This document shows, in pieces, positions 41,786 through 53,632 of a stretch of DNA of 64,000 nt (its first letter is position 1; each line of letters begins with the position of its first letter). The notes beneath the pieces were generated by a model, which made no database searches, was not told where the DNA came from, and saw only the letters and a program-made list of their open reading frames with translations. The stretch comes from Sorex araneus (lineage: Eukaryota; Chordata; Mammalia; Eulipotyphla; Soricidae): positions 31,086,939 through 31,150,938 of the forward strand of contig NC_073305.1 of NCBI RefSeq assembly GCF_027595985.1, read 5' to 3'. The position numbers and the translations under genes were made by a program.

Positions 41786-44700
41786 ATAATAATAATAAAA
41801 AAATATGCCAGTTGCTCAGGTGAGGACACAGAGGGATGGAAGGCACTGGGCCAGATGGGCAGGAAACCCAGCACCAGGGCTGTTCTGAGCTCCCTGCCCA
41901 GCCTTCCTGCCCTGTGTCAGACCCACCTTCTTCGTCAGTACCACAGCCCACATCTGAAAGCCTCAGAGACACCCACCTGCTTCTTCTCACGCTGTCCCTC
42001 CCTTTGGGCCCCTGCCTTCCCACCACAAATCAATCCCACCCACTCACCCCACACCTCTTGTTTCCATTTTCTGCCGCCCTCTTCTCCTCCTGTCTAAGTG
42101 ATACATAGCGCCTCAGCTCACGGGTCACCTCTGCTACTTCCTCTGACCGCTCCTGCTTCCAAGGTTACACCAACTGCCTTCCTCACACCCCCAATGCTGC
42201 ACATCTCCACCGTAGCACGACACAGACCCACCCAGTCCATGGGGTTCTGCCCCTGACAGTGACACTGGCTTTTTCTGGAGCTACAGGAACGGAGCCTGCA
42301 GAGATGGAGTCCCTGGGCTGGGGATGGAGAAACGACTTCCTCTCCTGTCTCTTGCCGCTGCTTGCACATAATCTGAGACCAACACCTTTCAAAACTGGCA
42401 CCTTGAGCAAGATGTCACATTCTCCCATTAAAGCAGATTTGGGGTCTGGGATGATCTCTCATACAATTGTTCTGGCTTTTTCTTCTTTCTCTTCTTCCTT
42501 TTTTTTCTTTTTTTTTTTTGGTACCTTTGCAAATAAGTCACTTTATTATCTGTTTCTTGCCTGACAGAATCTGGAGATCAGAGCCAGTAAGGAGCGAGTA
42601 CTAATTGGGCTGTCTACCTTCAAAGCAGAGGTGAGTGATGGCCCCACTGTCCAGACTGATGGCATCTAAATGGCAAAAATCGCTACTGCAGATTTATCAA
42701 GCCATCCATAAGGGCTGCCTTTTCTCCCAGGAACATAATTAAGACAATGAACTATTTTGCAGAGAAGGGGCGGGGAGAGGGGATCTGCACTCAGAGCAAT
42801 TAATTACAAGCAAAGTTGCATCAATCGAGATGCAAATGTTTAAATTTCCATGATGGACTTTTAGGACTTGGAAATAAATGATTGCCCACAGAGAAGGCAA
42901 AGGGCCTCCAGCGAGAGTGACAGTCCCATCCGCCCACAGGGAGCACAGCAGGTTCCTCAAAGACGGGCTAAGAGCAGGCGCGTTCTCCTCCAGACACATC
43001 AGTGAACTTAACAGTCCTGCAAACCATCTACATGCTGCCCTGTCCTTCCACTGACAAGTGGACTCTGTGAAAACAATCAGGAGAAGAGAGGCTACCAACC
43101 GAGACAGATCTATGTCATCCCAAAAAAACCAGGGGAAGTCCATCCATCCAACTTTAGAAAATAAAGAGAGAATTCACATGCCAATGCCTTCTTGTCTCAG
43201 CCAACAGGACGCTGCTCCCTCGGTTTCCTTAAAGCTCCAGGTTGCCTCCTACCCATATCTCAGAGTGCTTAGATCTGAAGGGGAAAATTTGCCACCCCCA
43301 AAGAAGCGTCCTTGGCATATGGACCGATCATCTTTTTTTAGGCAACAGCAGTTGTGGAATAAAAGCTCCCCAAATGAGCAGATATTAACTCGGGGAGCAA
43401 CATTTGAAATGGCCGCTTGTAAAGGTGCCTCCCTTACAAGTAAGGGTGTCAGAAGGAAACCAGAACAGTATCTCTACGAAGTTCTCTCAGGGGTGAAGCC
43501 ATGGCTCAGCTCTGTACCACATCACTCCCTTGTTTACGGGGTCACTCCTCTGACACTCTCCCATTCCTGCACCCCTCACTTTGTGGGGAGTCCCTCTGCT
43601 CTCCATCATCTCTCCCTGACAGCCCGAAATTAACCATCTTATTAAATTTCTGTTTTCCTTCTCTTGGTCTTTTTTATTAGAAGGAATTAGGTGTCCTCAA
43701 GAACCCAGAAGGGTAGAGGGAAAATTATTTTGCCTCTACATTTCATAAGGAAAAGCATTTCTTAACATTTTGGTAGGAGAGTCTGAAACAAAATGTCACT
43801 TTTTTCAAGAAGATATATACTCCACAAGCAGCATACATCCGTTGAGGTACATTGTCCCTGAGAACTCAGCCTACAGATAGGGAACAGAAGTCCATATCCT
43901 AGCAGCTCTACCCATGGATGCTAGGGCGAGTTTTTCCCTCTCTCCAAGGTTTCCTTTCTCTGCTATAAAATAGAGAATAGCAGAGTTCCAACCTCCTCTC
44001 TGGGGGGTGAGTACTTAATCAGAGAGTAATATCAGCCTCATGCCTGCTGAGCTTCTGGAAAGCACTTGTGCTTGGCCGGAGGTTGCTAGAATCAAGGATC
44101 AGCAACCTGGTTTAGAGCCCCAGGGAGCGGTAAGGACCGTGGAGATTAGACACAAACTTGTCGTTGAATGTTTCAGGGACCAAACGGCAGACCACAACAC
44201 AGGCTTACTACTCATCAAAGCAGCAGTTGAACTCACCTAGGTGCTTAAGTGAATCAGTTCTTGAGAAAAAGGAAGTAGATCAATCATTGCCCAAAATGTA
44301 CAAAATGCCCAAGCCTGTTTTTTAGAACTCACAGTGGGTTCAGCACTTTGAACTTCAAATCCATGATCTCGCTCCACCTTCTCAGCAACCTATGAGAGGC
44401 TAACCCCATAGCCAGCATCTCTCTCAGCCTCCCCAAGTCCCTGGCCTGTCTAGAACTCACCGGTGCCTGCTGTCCTAGCTCTTCCTTCAGTCTGAATCCA
44501 CATGACTGGAGGGTCAGCTAGATCTGCTGAAGAATGGACCCATGTGGACCCACAACCTCACAACCAACAGCCCATCTTCACTCATATTCCCGACATGTCC
44601 AGTTCATGATCCCATGACCTTAGGCCTGTTGAACCCATACAGTTTCCCATGCAGGTTCATGGTCCACCTAGAGCCAGCAGGGGCCACAACAAAGCCTTAG

Positions 44701-45020
44701 GGATGCCTACCCTCAAGATGCCCCCCGCCACTCTGCTACACCCTCCCCTCTGCAGTGCCAAGCAAGCAAACCTCGACTCGGTTTAATCCTAAAGTTCTCT
44801 AAGTCTCCTACTGGCAGCTCCCCTTTCCTGGAGCTCACTGGTCTCACTGGACATTTGCAATCCAGACTCTGGTGGTGCTGGCCACGTGCTCCCTGGAGAC
44901 ACTACTTTCCTGTGTCTCTATCCTCCTCCCATCCTGAAAAACCCTTTCCCTGCCCTCACCCCAGCACATTGCTCTTTTTCTCCCTCCCACTTCTGGGCTG
45001 ATTGAAGCAGGCCCCAGGGA

Positions 45021-45022
<2 letters not shown>

Positions 45023-45064
<42 letters not shown>
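45023..45064. repeat. (AC)21 microsatellite
   Basis: Twenty-one uninterrupted AC units. Confidence 0.97.
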
Positions 45065-45071
<7 letters not shown>

Positions 45072-45480
45072 GACAAGAGAATCACAGGGGCATAGCCCAA
45101 GTGCTTGCTCTGACCGGCCCATCTCCAAGTCCATACAAGCATGTCAATGCACACATGCACACATGCAGACCAGCCTGGGGGGAAGGCACCACCATTCATG
45201 TCCCCGGTGCACTCCTGGTGTCTAGAGTAGGCCCTGGAATTCCATGCTCTGTAACTGAACACAGGCATTCCTCTCTGCTGCCTTTCCTCTCCCTGAAAAT
45301 GGTCAAATGCCCCCATCCTACATGCTGGGCTGAGTAGGGTACAACATCCTCTGACCACCCGCTCATGCTTCCTACCTGCTTCAAACCAGGCACCATCTTC
45401 TCATCATCCTGAGGCTCAAACAGAATCACTGCACCAGCACCAACACATGGTCAGACCTGGCTCCCTTCCCCATCCCAAGA

Positions 45481-45594
45481 TCCAGCACACCAACCACCAA
45501 CACACGCAATCACCCCAGGTTCCAGCTCACCAACCACCAACACACGCCATCACCCCGGAATCCAGCGCACCAACCAACAACACATGTCATCTGG
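45481..45594. repeat. 40-bp minisatellite, three copies
   Basis: Copies start at 45481, 45521 and 45561, each opening TCCAGCNCACCAACCA and containing CCAACACACGCNATCACCCC. The third copy is partial. Confidence 0.93.
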
Positions 45595-45852
45595 CCAACA
45601 CTGGCTTACTGGCTTCTCCCCTTGGGCCTGGCCCATCAGCCTCACTCCTTCCTGTTTTCTCTACCAGTGCTCACTTCTCCCTAAGCTCAATCCAGGTGTG
45701 TTTCCTTCCTTCTCTCCCTTTTCCACCAAGGCTACCCACACTGAGGAAAGGCCCAGCTGAGAGAGAGAGAGGGGGGGGGTGGGAACCACCTTTATGGAGA
45801 GATGGCTGATCACCCTGACAATGCCAGTCCTCTTATTCAAAAATATGTAACA

Positions 45853-46000
45853 GGGGCCAGGGTGTTATATAGTGCAGTGGCTAAGGTGCTTGCTTGCCTT
45901 GCATTAACTTGCATTTAATCTCTGGCACTCCATATGGTCCCCCAAGTCTGCCAAGAGTAATCCTGAGCAACGCTGGGTGTGGCCAAAAAACAAACAAAAA
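45853..46000 (+). mobile_element. Type-A SINE
   Basis: Sense blocks TTATATAGTGCAGTGGCTAA, TTTAATCTCTGGCACTCC, ATATGGTCCCCCAAGTCTGC, AACGCTGGGTGTGGCC, A-rich tail. Confidence 0.86.
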
Positions 46001-46001
46001 T

Positions 46002-46150
46002 ATTTTTTATTTTTTGATTGAATTGCTGTGAGATAGTTACAAACTTTCATGATTAAGCTTTAGTCATACAATGATGGAGCACCCATCCCTCCACCAGTGC
46101 ACATTTTCTACCACCAATGTTCCCAATATCCCTCCCACCACCCCACCCAA
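46002..46150 (-). mobile_element. LINE-1 3' end relic
   Basis: On the + strand: TTTTTGATTGAATTGCTGTG, AGCTTTAGTCATACAATGATG, CACCAGTGCACATTTTCTAC, CACCAATGTTCCCAATATCC. Same family as 26.3 and 35.4 kb. Confidence 0.83.
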
Positions 46151-47493
46151 AAAATTTTTTTAAATACATGTAAAAAACCCAGCTCCAAGCATGTTATAAA
46201 TGCCTCTAGCAAGACATAGATAGGAAGGATAAAGTGAGAATGAAAGGAAGTCAGCGTTATGCGACAAAGCTGAGAAGAGCCAAGTAGAAAACTGAGAATG
46301 GAAAAGTCAGGAACTTTCTAGAATGGTCAGACAGCTCCTCAACATGGCTCCAGTATTTTGATTAAACAGGGACCATCTCCCAGGTACACAACTCATCACT
46401 CCTCTGGCTCAGTCTAACAATAGCCACTATGGTGCCATCTTGCCCTTTGGTCTCTCCCACCCACCCTTGCTTCTCTCTTCCATGGCTTCTGGCTTAGTCT
46501 GAGGTAAATAATGTGGAATCTACCGACCTGCCCTTGCAGTGATTTCTACAGGCTATGCCTGCCCTCAGTGATTTGGGCTATTTCTCTGCCACAGGCTTCA
46601 GAATCTAGAACTTTCTTCCCTCAGAGTAACTCTCTGTCCCCAACAGCTTCTGCCCTGGAATACCACAGCCCCACCTGCAAGTGAGCACTCTGCAAGTGAG
46701 AGATGGAGCACTCATCCCGTGCAGCCCTGGGCCCCGTCTCCACTTGGGGCTTCCAGTTCTCACCTGCTTTCCCCATCAGAGAACTGGAAGGCGTGGCTGG
46801 CAGTGGAACAGGTGGGTCGTAAGGCAAAGACCAGGTCTCCACCCCCCACTTCCCTACCCCCCCCTCTGAAGACCACACAACCCTCCTGGTTCCTTTCAGG
46901 ACTGTCTGTCCTGCGTGCTTCCAGAAGGAAGCCTGAGTTGGGGTGAAGAAGGGTCTCAGCGAGCCCCAATCACTGATTGTTGGGGCTAGTTCTCTTGCTG
47001 AAGCTCCTGAGAAATGTCCTGGCTGAGCTCAGCACCAAGAGAGTTGGAGGTACCTCTCCTGGCCAGGGTTTGTTTCTTCACACAAAGACTGTGAGTTGTG
47101 TCCCCAAACAAGGACCAGCCAGGAAAGCTTCTCCCGGTTCCATGCTTACTCTCTACAGCTCGTATGTCTCTCCTGTCTCTGCAGCTTCCCCTTCAATCTT
47201 ACCGGGACACAGCAGAAAACAACTCCTGCTCTGAATTTTCTTATTTTCTCCGGCCCCTTCCACCCAGAGAACCAAATGTTAGGCTCAGGCTTGGAGGATG
47301 AGCCTGAGGTCAGAACAGCATAATTACACCAAGAAGACTGGCCCATGACTATGAACTCTGATCTCCGGTCCTCTCCATTCTGTTGTCCCAGACTCACCAG
47401 AGTGAAGAAACGTGTGTGAAGAAGTTAGGAGAGTGTAGGAGGGCGTGGTAACCCCAGCCACTGATGCAAACCCAGTGAGAGGCAAGCACTCAC

Positions 47494-47643
47494 CTTGGTT
47501 AGATCCATCCCGAGCTTGAGCTGGGAAATCAGATGAAGAATTATACTGCGCTGATCCTCCACAACACCCAACTCTGCTTCTTCCTTATCTTCAGTGTCAC
47601 TTTTTTCATCTTCAGACAAAACCAATTCAGGGCTTGAATTTGG
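47494..47643 (-). CDS. OSBPL10: OSBPL10 exon: acidic linker leading into the ORD
   Basis: Fifty codons, phase 0 at both ends. It opens [16 protein letters not shown], passes through an acidic stretch ([14 protein letters not shown]), and ends [20 protein letters not shown], which leads directly into VVLPTF of the next exon. The acidic serine-containing part is the linker between the PH domain and the ORD. The L[16 protein letters not shown] block is the conserved start of the ORD lid region in ORP10/ORP11. Acceptor is a T-run then AG, donor GTGAGTGC. This is the most 5' exon found in the window. Confidence 0.97.
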
Positions 47644-48639
47644 CTAAAAAAAAAAAAAAGATCATCGATAAAAAAAATCACCAGCTGGTCCCACATAAGC
47701 TAGAAGAAACCCATAGACTTAACCAAGGCCAAAGGATAGCATTTCTAATCTCAGAAGAGCTCCCCACAAACCAGTCCTCTTGGCCATTAGGTAGAGGATG
47801 TTTTGGGCTGTGCGGGTCCCATTTAGGGTATCTGACACACGCCCTCTTTTCTTTCCCATCATCCTCCATTCATGAACACCTTTTGGTCTATGAGCTTTCC
47901 CTGACCAAAAAACCCCCATTCAAGAAACTATTACATATAAAGAATATAGACTGCAGAAAGGAACACTGGAAGCATATATTCCATTCTTTGGGAGATCTCC
48001 CAATCAGTGCTCAGGGGATGAGGGCAGTTGTCTAGGGCCAATCCTAGAGATAACTGGTCTGGTATTGCTTGGGCCTGGGTATGCTGGGGGCCATCTGGAC
48101 CACCAAGATGGACTTGGGGATCCTGCAGTGCTGGGAATTGAACCTGGGCCCTCTGCATGCCAAGCCTGGCATTTCCCCATTCTTAAAGCTTATAGTCTAT
48201 ATTACACATATGGGCCTAAACGTCCTTAGCTTGACTGCTCCCAAATATTACCTGCCATCAACTTGTATAACCTGGGACTCTTGAAATCTCAGGTAAATTT
48301 TCCTGTTTTTAAGTGAAAGGTTGACGCCCCTGAGGCAGGCTGAAATTACCTTATCAAGAAATAATATTCTGAAACTGTTTCTATTCACATCAATTTACAT
48401 CACTGTAGCAAGTGTTAAAAAAAAATAGCTCAGCATTGGCATTTAGTTTAGGAGGGAGACACAAATGAAAATTTATGGAAAAATTCTGGGTCTTATAATA
48501 ATCCAGGCCAATAGGCCCAGTCTTTCCCAATGTATGTTTACTCATTCAATTACTAACCCCAAATTTTCAAATTGCATAAGAAGCAGACAAGTTACTTAAG
48601 AAAATAAGGCTTATTGAGAACACCTTACTTTTTGTTCTT

Positions 48640-48772
48640 TCTTTCTGCTTTTGGCTTTTGGGTCACACCTAGCAGTGCTTAGGAGGACCCTAGGTGGTGC
48701 CAGAAAGTTGAACCAGGGGTGGCTGCATGCAAGGCAAGTGTCTTACCTGCTGTATTAATCTCTCTGGCCCAA
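48640..48772 (-). mobile_element. Type-A SINE, diverged
   Basis: On the + strand: TTTTGGGTCACACCTAGCAG, GGTGGCTGCATGCAAGGC, CTGTATTAATCTCTCTGGCC. Confidence 0.8.
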
Positions 48773-51116
48773 TTTTCCAATACCCATTATCAAGAACCTG
48801 TAAAGTGAGTTATCCTTGGAATACCCCTTCCACCATTCCCCGCTTATCTGCGTTCTTAAGGTTAAAATATCTAGTGCACAAAAGTGTTCTGCACAGGACC
48901 TCATACCACTGTTGCTCATTACTGATGACTTGTCAGACATAATCAACTTAAATAGACAGAAATGCCGGAGCACAAAGCTATTCAGTGCAAAAGGACAGAG
49001 GCTGCCCAAGGCCCCAGCAAACCTCATTAGACAGAGTCACCTCATTTGATGGAATGGCACCTACACAAGCCAGCTGTTATTTTAGCCGTGAAGGTGGAGA
49101 AACTGCCTGGCCTACTCTCACGTGCTAGCCATTCCTCGGCAACGCTCCCCGGAGGGAGCACGGCGCTTCCAGGAGCACACACTGCTCATTGTGTGGCTCA
49201 GTAAAAAACCACGAGTCTCTCACATGAGGCCTGGGTTCAATCTCCAGCACAGCTGGCACAATGGTAACAGCAGCAAGAAAAATAACATGAACAATGATGT
49301 TAATAACAACAAACAGATCAAACAGCAATGGAGATAGAACTCGGTCTTGAATGACTCTTGGTTGTCTCTGAATAAGCCCGGTTAGAGAGGTGCTGGGCAG
49401 GGTACACCCAGGCTCAACTCCCCTAGCTCAAGGTCAGGCTCTCCTTCCGGTGTGTGCACGGCTCGCTCTCAAGCCTCCCTGGAAATGTGTCATCCAATCA
49501 TCAAGAGCAAGAGGCTTTGCTAAAATAAAAGGAAATAACTGGGGATCCTCCGGGGAGTCAGAGGGGGGTGCTGGTAAAGATGGGTCACTCCGATTCTCCA
49601 CTAGGACATCAGGAAAAGGAGCACCAGGAGCCTGGCATGCACAGTTGGTCCTGTGGCCATCTTGCTGGGTGAGCCCATCTGCCGGGTTATAGGGTGTGTA
49701 CGAGCTGGCTGGTGGGGCTGCACAGGAGGTGCCACTCCCCCCCTCCTCTAATTTGGGGTGAGTTTTAAAGTCACAGGGCCTGTCTAAGTTTCACTGTGAG
49801 TGCTCATGCCCAAGTACATGCTTAGAGGCGAGCACAGAGGCAAATCTTTTCCAAGGCATCGGAATTATGAACAGGCATCCTGTTTGGTAGGAAAAAAAGA
49901 ACAATCCAATGTACCCAAGGGGCCTTGCGGTCCCGATGCCAAGGGGTACAGAAATGACATTTTAAGGACAGGCATGACTCCTGCCTGACATGAATTGTTC
50001 TCACCAAGTCCCAAGTGCAAACGAGACCATCCACAGCTCAAGGGAGGCTGGTACAAGTTTGGAGAAGCAGAATGTAAGTTCCAGCGCGCACACCACCCAC
50101 CAGCTTGTGCACGGAGAAATTGCCACCTTCCACTCACTCATCACCCCCCCCCCTGGGGGTGACATGTTGACAGACTACACAGCACCCCAGACTTTTGTCC
50201 GCTTTTCTGAAAACTGAAATCCCGCTGTCCAGGACTTCCAGAAACCAGACTGCCTTCAGCTCCATCCTGCCGCCTGTGTGCACTCAGCAGGCTGACCCCT
50301 CCCGCTCTCCCCCTCACCAATCTCTGCAGAGGGAACGAAGCTGACTCACTCGCAGGGTCCCCGAGGAGCTGAGGTGACCGCTGCCTGAACTGGTACAAAT
50401 CAGCTGCAAACTGAGCCCTGAACCCACACCAGGATCCAGCAAGAATTCAGCCACTCACAGCTTCTGAGCACTGATCATTTTTCCTTGAGTGTGACTTGCA
50501 AACACTTCTCTTCCCCAACCTCAAGTAAGGCAACGGGGTTTGGGATTTGGGGTGATGGTTGTTGTTGGGGGTCAGCCGTGATTCGGGTTTGTTCGTGAAG
50601 CTGTGAGAGGTTTGATCCCCAGCACCCAGCCTGGAACAATCAGTCCGAGGGCATGAAAGGTGAAACTTTCTGCTGTTGGACCCAAGACAAGGGCGTGTGA
50701 AGAAAAACGTGGGTGCACTTAGCAGGTCAACTCATCTGAAAGAGGTTCATTGGCAATGTCTACACCCAAAGCACCCAGTGAGAAACAGGGAGTGAAGAAC
50801 CCAGCTTTGGGGAGCTGCAAAGAAAGATACCTTCCTTCAGAGGGTCTCTTTTCTTGATTCAGATAAAGACTTACAGCATGGCCCGTTTTAGGAGGACGAG
50901 TTCACACCTCTTTCAAAGCATTACTTACTACCCCTGTCTACCACCAAAACACCAACATCCCTCAACCACAGTCTAGGCTCAAGGAATTCTTGATTCTGCT
51001 AGAAAATTCAAAACACTCATACTTGTCACTGGCTCTCCCTGCTAATCTCCACCATTAGGCCCATATCCATGGCTATTTACATCTAACCTTCTCTGTCTTG
51101 GAAAGTTCTGTTACAG

Positions 51117-51270
51117 GTCTGGGAGAGATAGTATAGCAGGCAGGTAGGTCACATGCCTTGCACGTGACAGGCTCAGGTTTGAACCCCAGCACACTCTGAG
51201 AACTTTCAGGAATGTGCCCTGAGCACGAAGTTAGGAGTAAGTCCTGAGCACCACAGATGTGCCCCAAATC
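51117..51270 (+). mobile_element. Type-A SINE
   Basis: Sense blocks CTGGGAGAGATAGTATAGCA, CATGCCTTGCACGTGACAGG, GGTTTGAACCCCAGCAC, AGTAAGTCCTGAGCACC. Confidence 0.82.
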
Positions 51271-51281
51271 ACTTGTATCAC

Positions 51282-51345
51282 TTGTATCACTTGTCATCCC
51301 GCTGTTCATCAATTTGCTTGAGCAGGTGCCAGTAACGTCCCCACT
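51282..51345 (-). mobile_element. Type-B SINE 3' end with tandem tail
   Basis: On the + strand, three ATCACTTGT units precede CATCCCGCTGTTCATCAATT, TGCTTGAGCAGGTGCCAG and TAACGTC. This is the complement of the type-B end with a (ACAAGTGAT)n tail. The body is lost beyond 51345. Confidence 0.75.
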
Positions 51346-52148
51346 TGTCTCTGTCACATGCTAGTGTAGCCCCATGGCGTCTGCTCGATCCAGGAACACG
51401 AAGAGCCTGAAGTACCCCAAATAAAAAACAAAATTCTGTTTCTCTCCCGGGGGCCTCTGCCCCGCGCACCACCCTCAATTCCCCATTGATGAAGCACTAA
51501 TTAGTATCTTGCAGTGCTTAAAGGTGGCAGAACAGGGACTGAATCACAGAAGAAACCAAAGTAGGAAACGGTTTTACTGTGCCAAGGCAGAACAAAAGCA
51601 CAAGAAGCATATTCAGACCCCTGTCTCCCAGGGGCCTTTGCCAAAAAGCCATTCCAGTCACAAAAGTCCGTACACAGAAGATAAAGCTGAATTGGAATGT
51701 GTTTTGTTTTTTAATACAAAGAGCTGACTTCTCGAATACACTTTGAAAGGACCATCCTTTCAACGCAGAGCTGTGGAACAGACATTGCTCTGGCACAGTG
51801 TTAAGACCAAGGGAACAACAAAGCACACTGCAGTGTTCACTGTGCAACCGTGCTTTTAAAAACAGTGCGTTTTACAGAGAAGCAGACACTGGAGGGAGAG
51901 GAAATGAGCATTTTTACAAAAACGGCAATATTTCTACCACAGGAGTGTGATGAAAATCAAGCATCTCATCAGGAACAGGAGAAGGACAAGTTAAATGATG
52001 GACAGCAAAAACCTCATGGGCAGGTCAGCGGTTAGGAGAGCTCCTGAGTGGCCCAGTTGCGACCCGTGTCATCAAGTGAGGGACCTTAATCAGGGTTTTA
52101 GGACATCTCAAGACACCTGCCTTGATGTTTCAGGTAAGAGTTGTATCT

Positions 52149-52322
52149 TGAGGGGCTGGAGCAATAGCACAGTGGTTGGGGCATTTGCCTTGCATGTGGC
52201 TGACCTGGGTTCGACTCTCAGCATCCCATATGGTCCCCCGAGCACTGCCAGGAGTAATTCCTGAGTGCAGAGCCAGAAGTAACCCTTGAGCATCGCCGAG
52301 TGTGACCCAAAAAGAAAAAAAA
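52149..52322 (+). mobile_element. Type-A SINE with perfect 13-bp target-site duplication
   Basis: Complete sense copy: GGGGCTGGAGCAATAGCACA, GGTTCGACTCTCAGC, GAGTAATTCCTGAGTGCAGA, GTGTGACCCAAAAAG plus A tail. It is flanked by AAGAGTTGTATCT at 52136-52148 and 52323-52335. Confidence 0.98.
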
Positions 52323-52937
52323 AAGAGTTGTATCTGAGCCTTCAGCCAGGGAAAGGAATTAAAGAACAGGTTTCCTGAGGAGATTAGGGGTGCACGCCTC
52401 CCCCAACCCTAATATGTCACTCTGGCACGTGACTCATTTTAGAAGTCAACTGAAGCGTTGCAAGGTCATGAGAAACCCCGACCACCCCTAAGTACTAAGA
52501 AAAGTGAAAGCTGGGGTTACTGACCAGAAATATCCCCAGAAATCATGTCCTATCATAGACACAATGTGTACAACAAGGCAGCATCTAACTGTAGAAATGT
52601 TTTTTCCGTGTCCCCAAGTCCCCCGTCTTCTCCCTCGCAAACCCTGTCTCATTCCTTAAACTCAGCACATAGACCCACACCTGGCCCGATTTGCTTTAGA
52701 ATTCACATCTTCGTATATTCTCCATATACCTGCAATGGACTTTGTTCTTTTCTCCTTCTGTGTCACATTAATTCATTTGCTTTGCCAACCCAAGAAAGAA
52801 CCCAGAGGGCTAGGGGAAATGCCTTTTGTACCCTGGAAGTTGAGTTCTCCTGGGCTTCCTAGAGGGGTCTTTGCACTTAGACTGACCCCTGACCACCCAA
52901 GGACCAGAGCACCCCAAGGCTGTGTTTGGGATGGACT

Positions 52938-53085
52938 CTCAGAGCCAGAGACACACCACAGAGGTTAAGGCACTTGCTTAACCCAGTTTGATCCCCAGCA
53001 CCACAGAGTCCCTCAAGCACCACTGGGAATAAAACCCAAACAAAGAGCTGGGAGTAGCCCCAGCTATGGGACTGGCCCCTAACCC
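52938..53085 (+). mobile_element. Type-A SINE, diverged
   Basis: Sense blocks AGAGACACACCACAGAGGTT, CAGTTTGATCCCCAGCACC, CAAGCACCACTGGGAATAAA, AAGAGCTGGGAGTAGCC. Confidence 0.72.
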
Positions 53086-53459
53086 TGCTCCATCCCCCCA
53101 GAGAGATGGAGCCTCAGGGTCGCCAAAGACAGCCACAGTGCCTGCAGGTGAGGCCCCGCCTTCCCCATAAACCCTCTAAAACCAAAAGCATCTGCCCGTT
53201 GTTCCCTGTTGACTGGGATGTTTGCTAATTAGTCAATATCTGTAAAATGAAGTTGAGCCAAACAGGACTACTGGAGGCCCTGTCAGACACTCTGCCACAG
53301 GAAGTCACAGGCTTCCTCTGATACAGGAAGGAGCATATCCACGGCTGTGGTCGAGGGCCACAGCCAAAAGCAAAATCGTGACTTGTCAGGTTTAGGAGGG
53401 TTCAAGTCTTCACAGTCGGAAACCAGAACATGGGGAATATTAAACTGTGTTTGCAGCTC

Positions 53460-53632
53460 TCCTTTTTGGGGTGTATGGGCCATTCCCGGTTGTACTCAAG
53501 CTTTATTCCTGCCTCTGAGCTCAGGGATCGCTCCTGGAGGGGCTTGGGAGACCATCGGGGGTGCTGGGCACGGAAGCAGGCTCAGTTGTCTGTGAGGCAA
53601 GCACCCACCCTGCTGCCTTATCTCTCTGCCCT
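53460..53632 (-). mobile_element. Type-A SINE
   Basis: On the + strand: TCTGAGCTCAGGGATCGC, TCCTGGAGGGGCTTGGGAG, GGCAAGCACCCACCCTGCTG, CCTTATCTCTCTGCCC. Confidence 0.82.

Larger units (their letters stand above)
38176..47493 (-). other. OSBPL10: OSBPL10 intron
   Basis: 9.3 kb. Positions 38176-39540 are unique and GC-rich. SINEs sit at 39558-39779, 39795-39965, weakly at about 40195-40265 and 40425-40560, at 41541-41785 and at 45853-46000. L1 ends lie at about 41040-41478 and 46002-46150. An ATA repeat is at 41479-41535, an AC repeat at 45023-45064 and a 40-bp minisatellite at 45481-45594. Positions 42100-45020 show no recognised repeat apart from the unexplained block at 43.2-43.65 kb. Confidence 0.9.

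Noticed and set aside
44918-45358. 146-codon - strand frame with alternating Cys/Val
   Set aside because: The Cys-Val repeat is the AC dinucleotide repeat translated; no gene evidence.
45480-45600. Regularly spaced repeats, possible CRISPR-like array
   Set aside because: The 40-bp units are contiguous with no unique spacers, only three copies exist, and the host is a mammal. It is a minisatellite.
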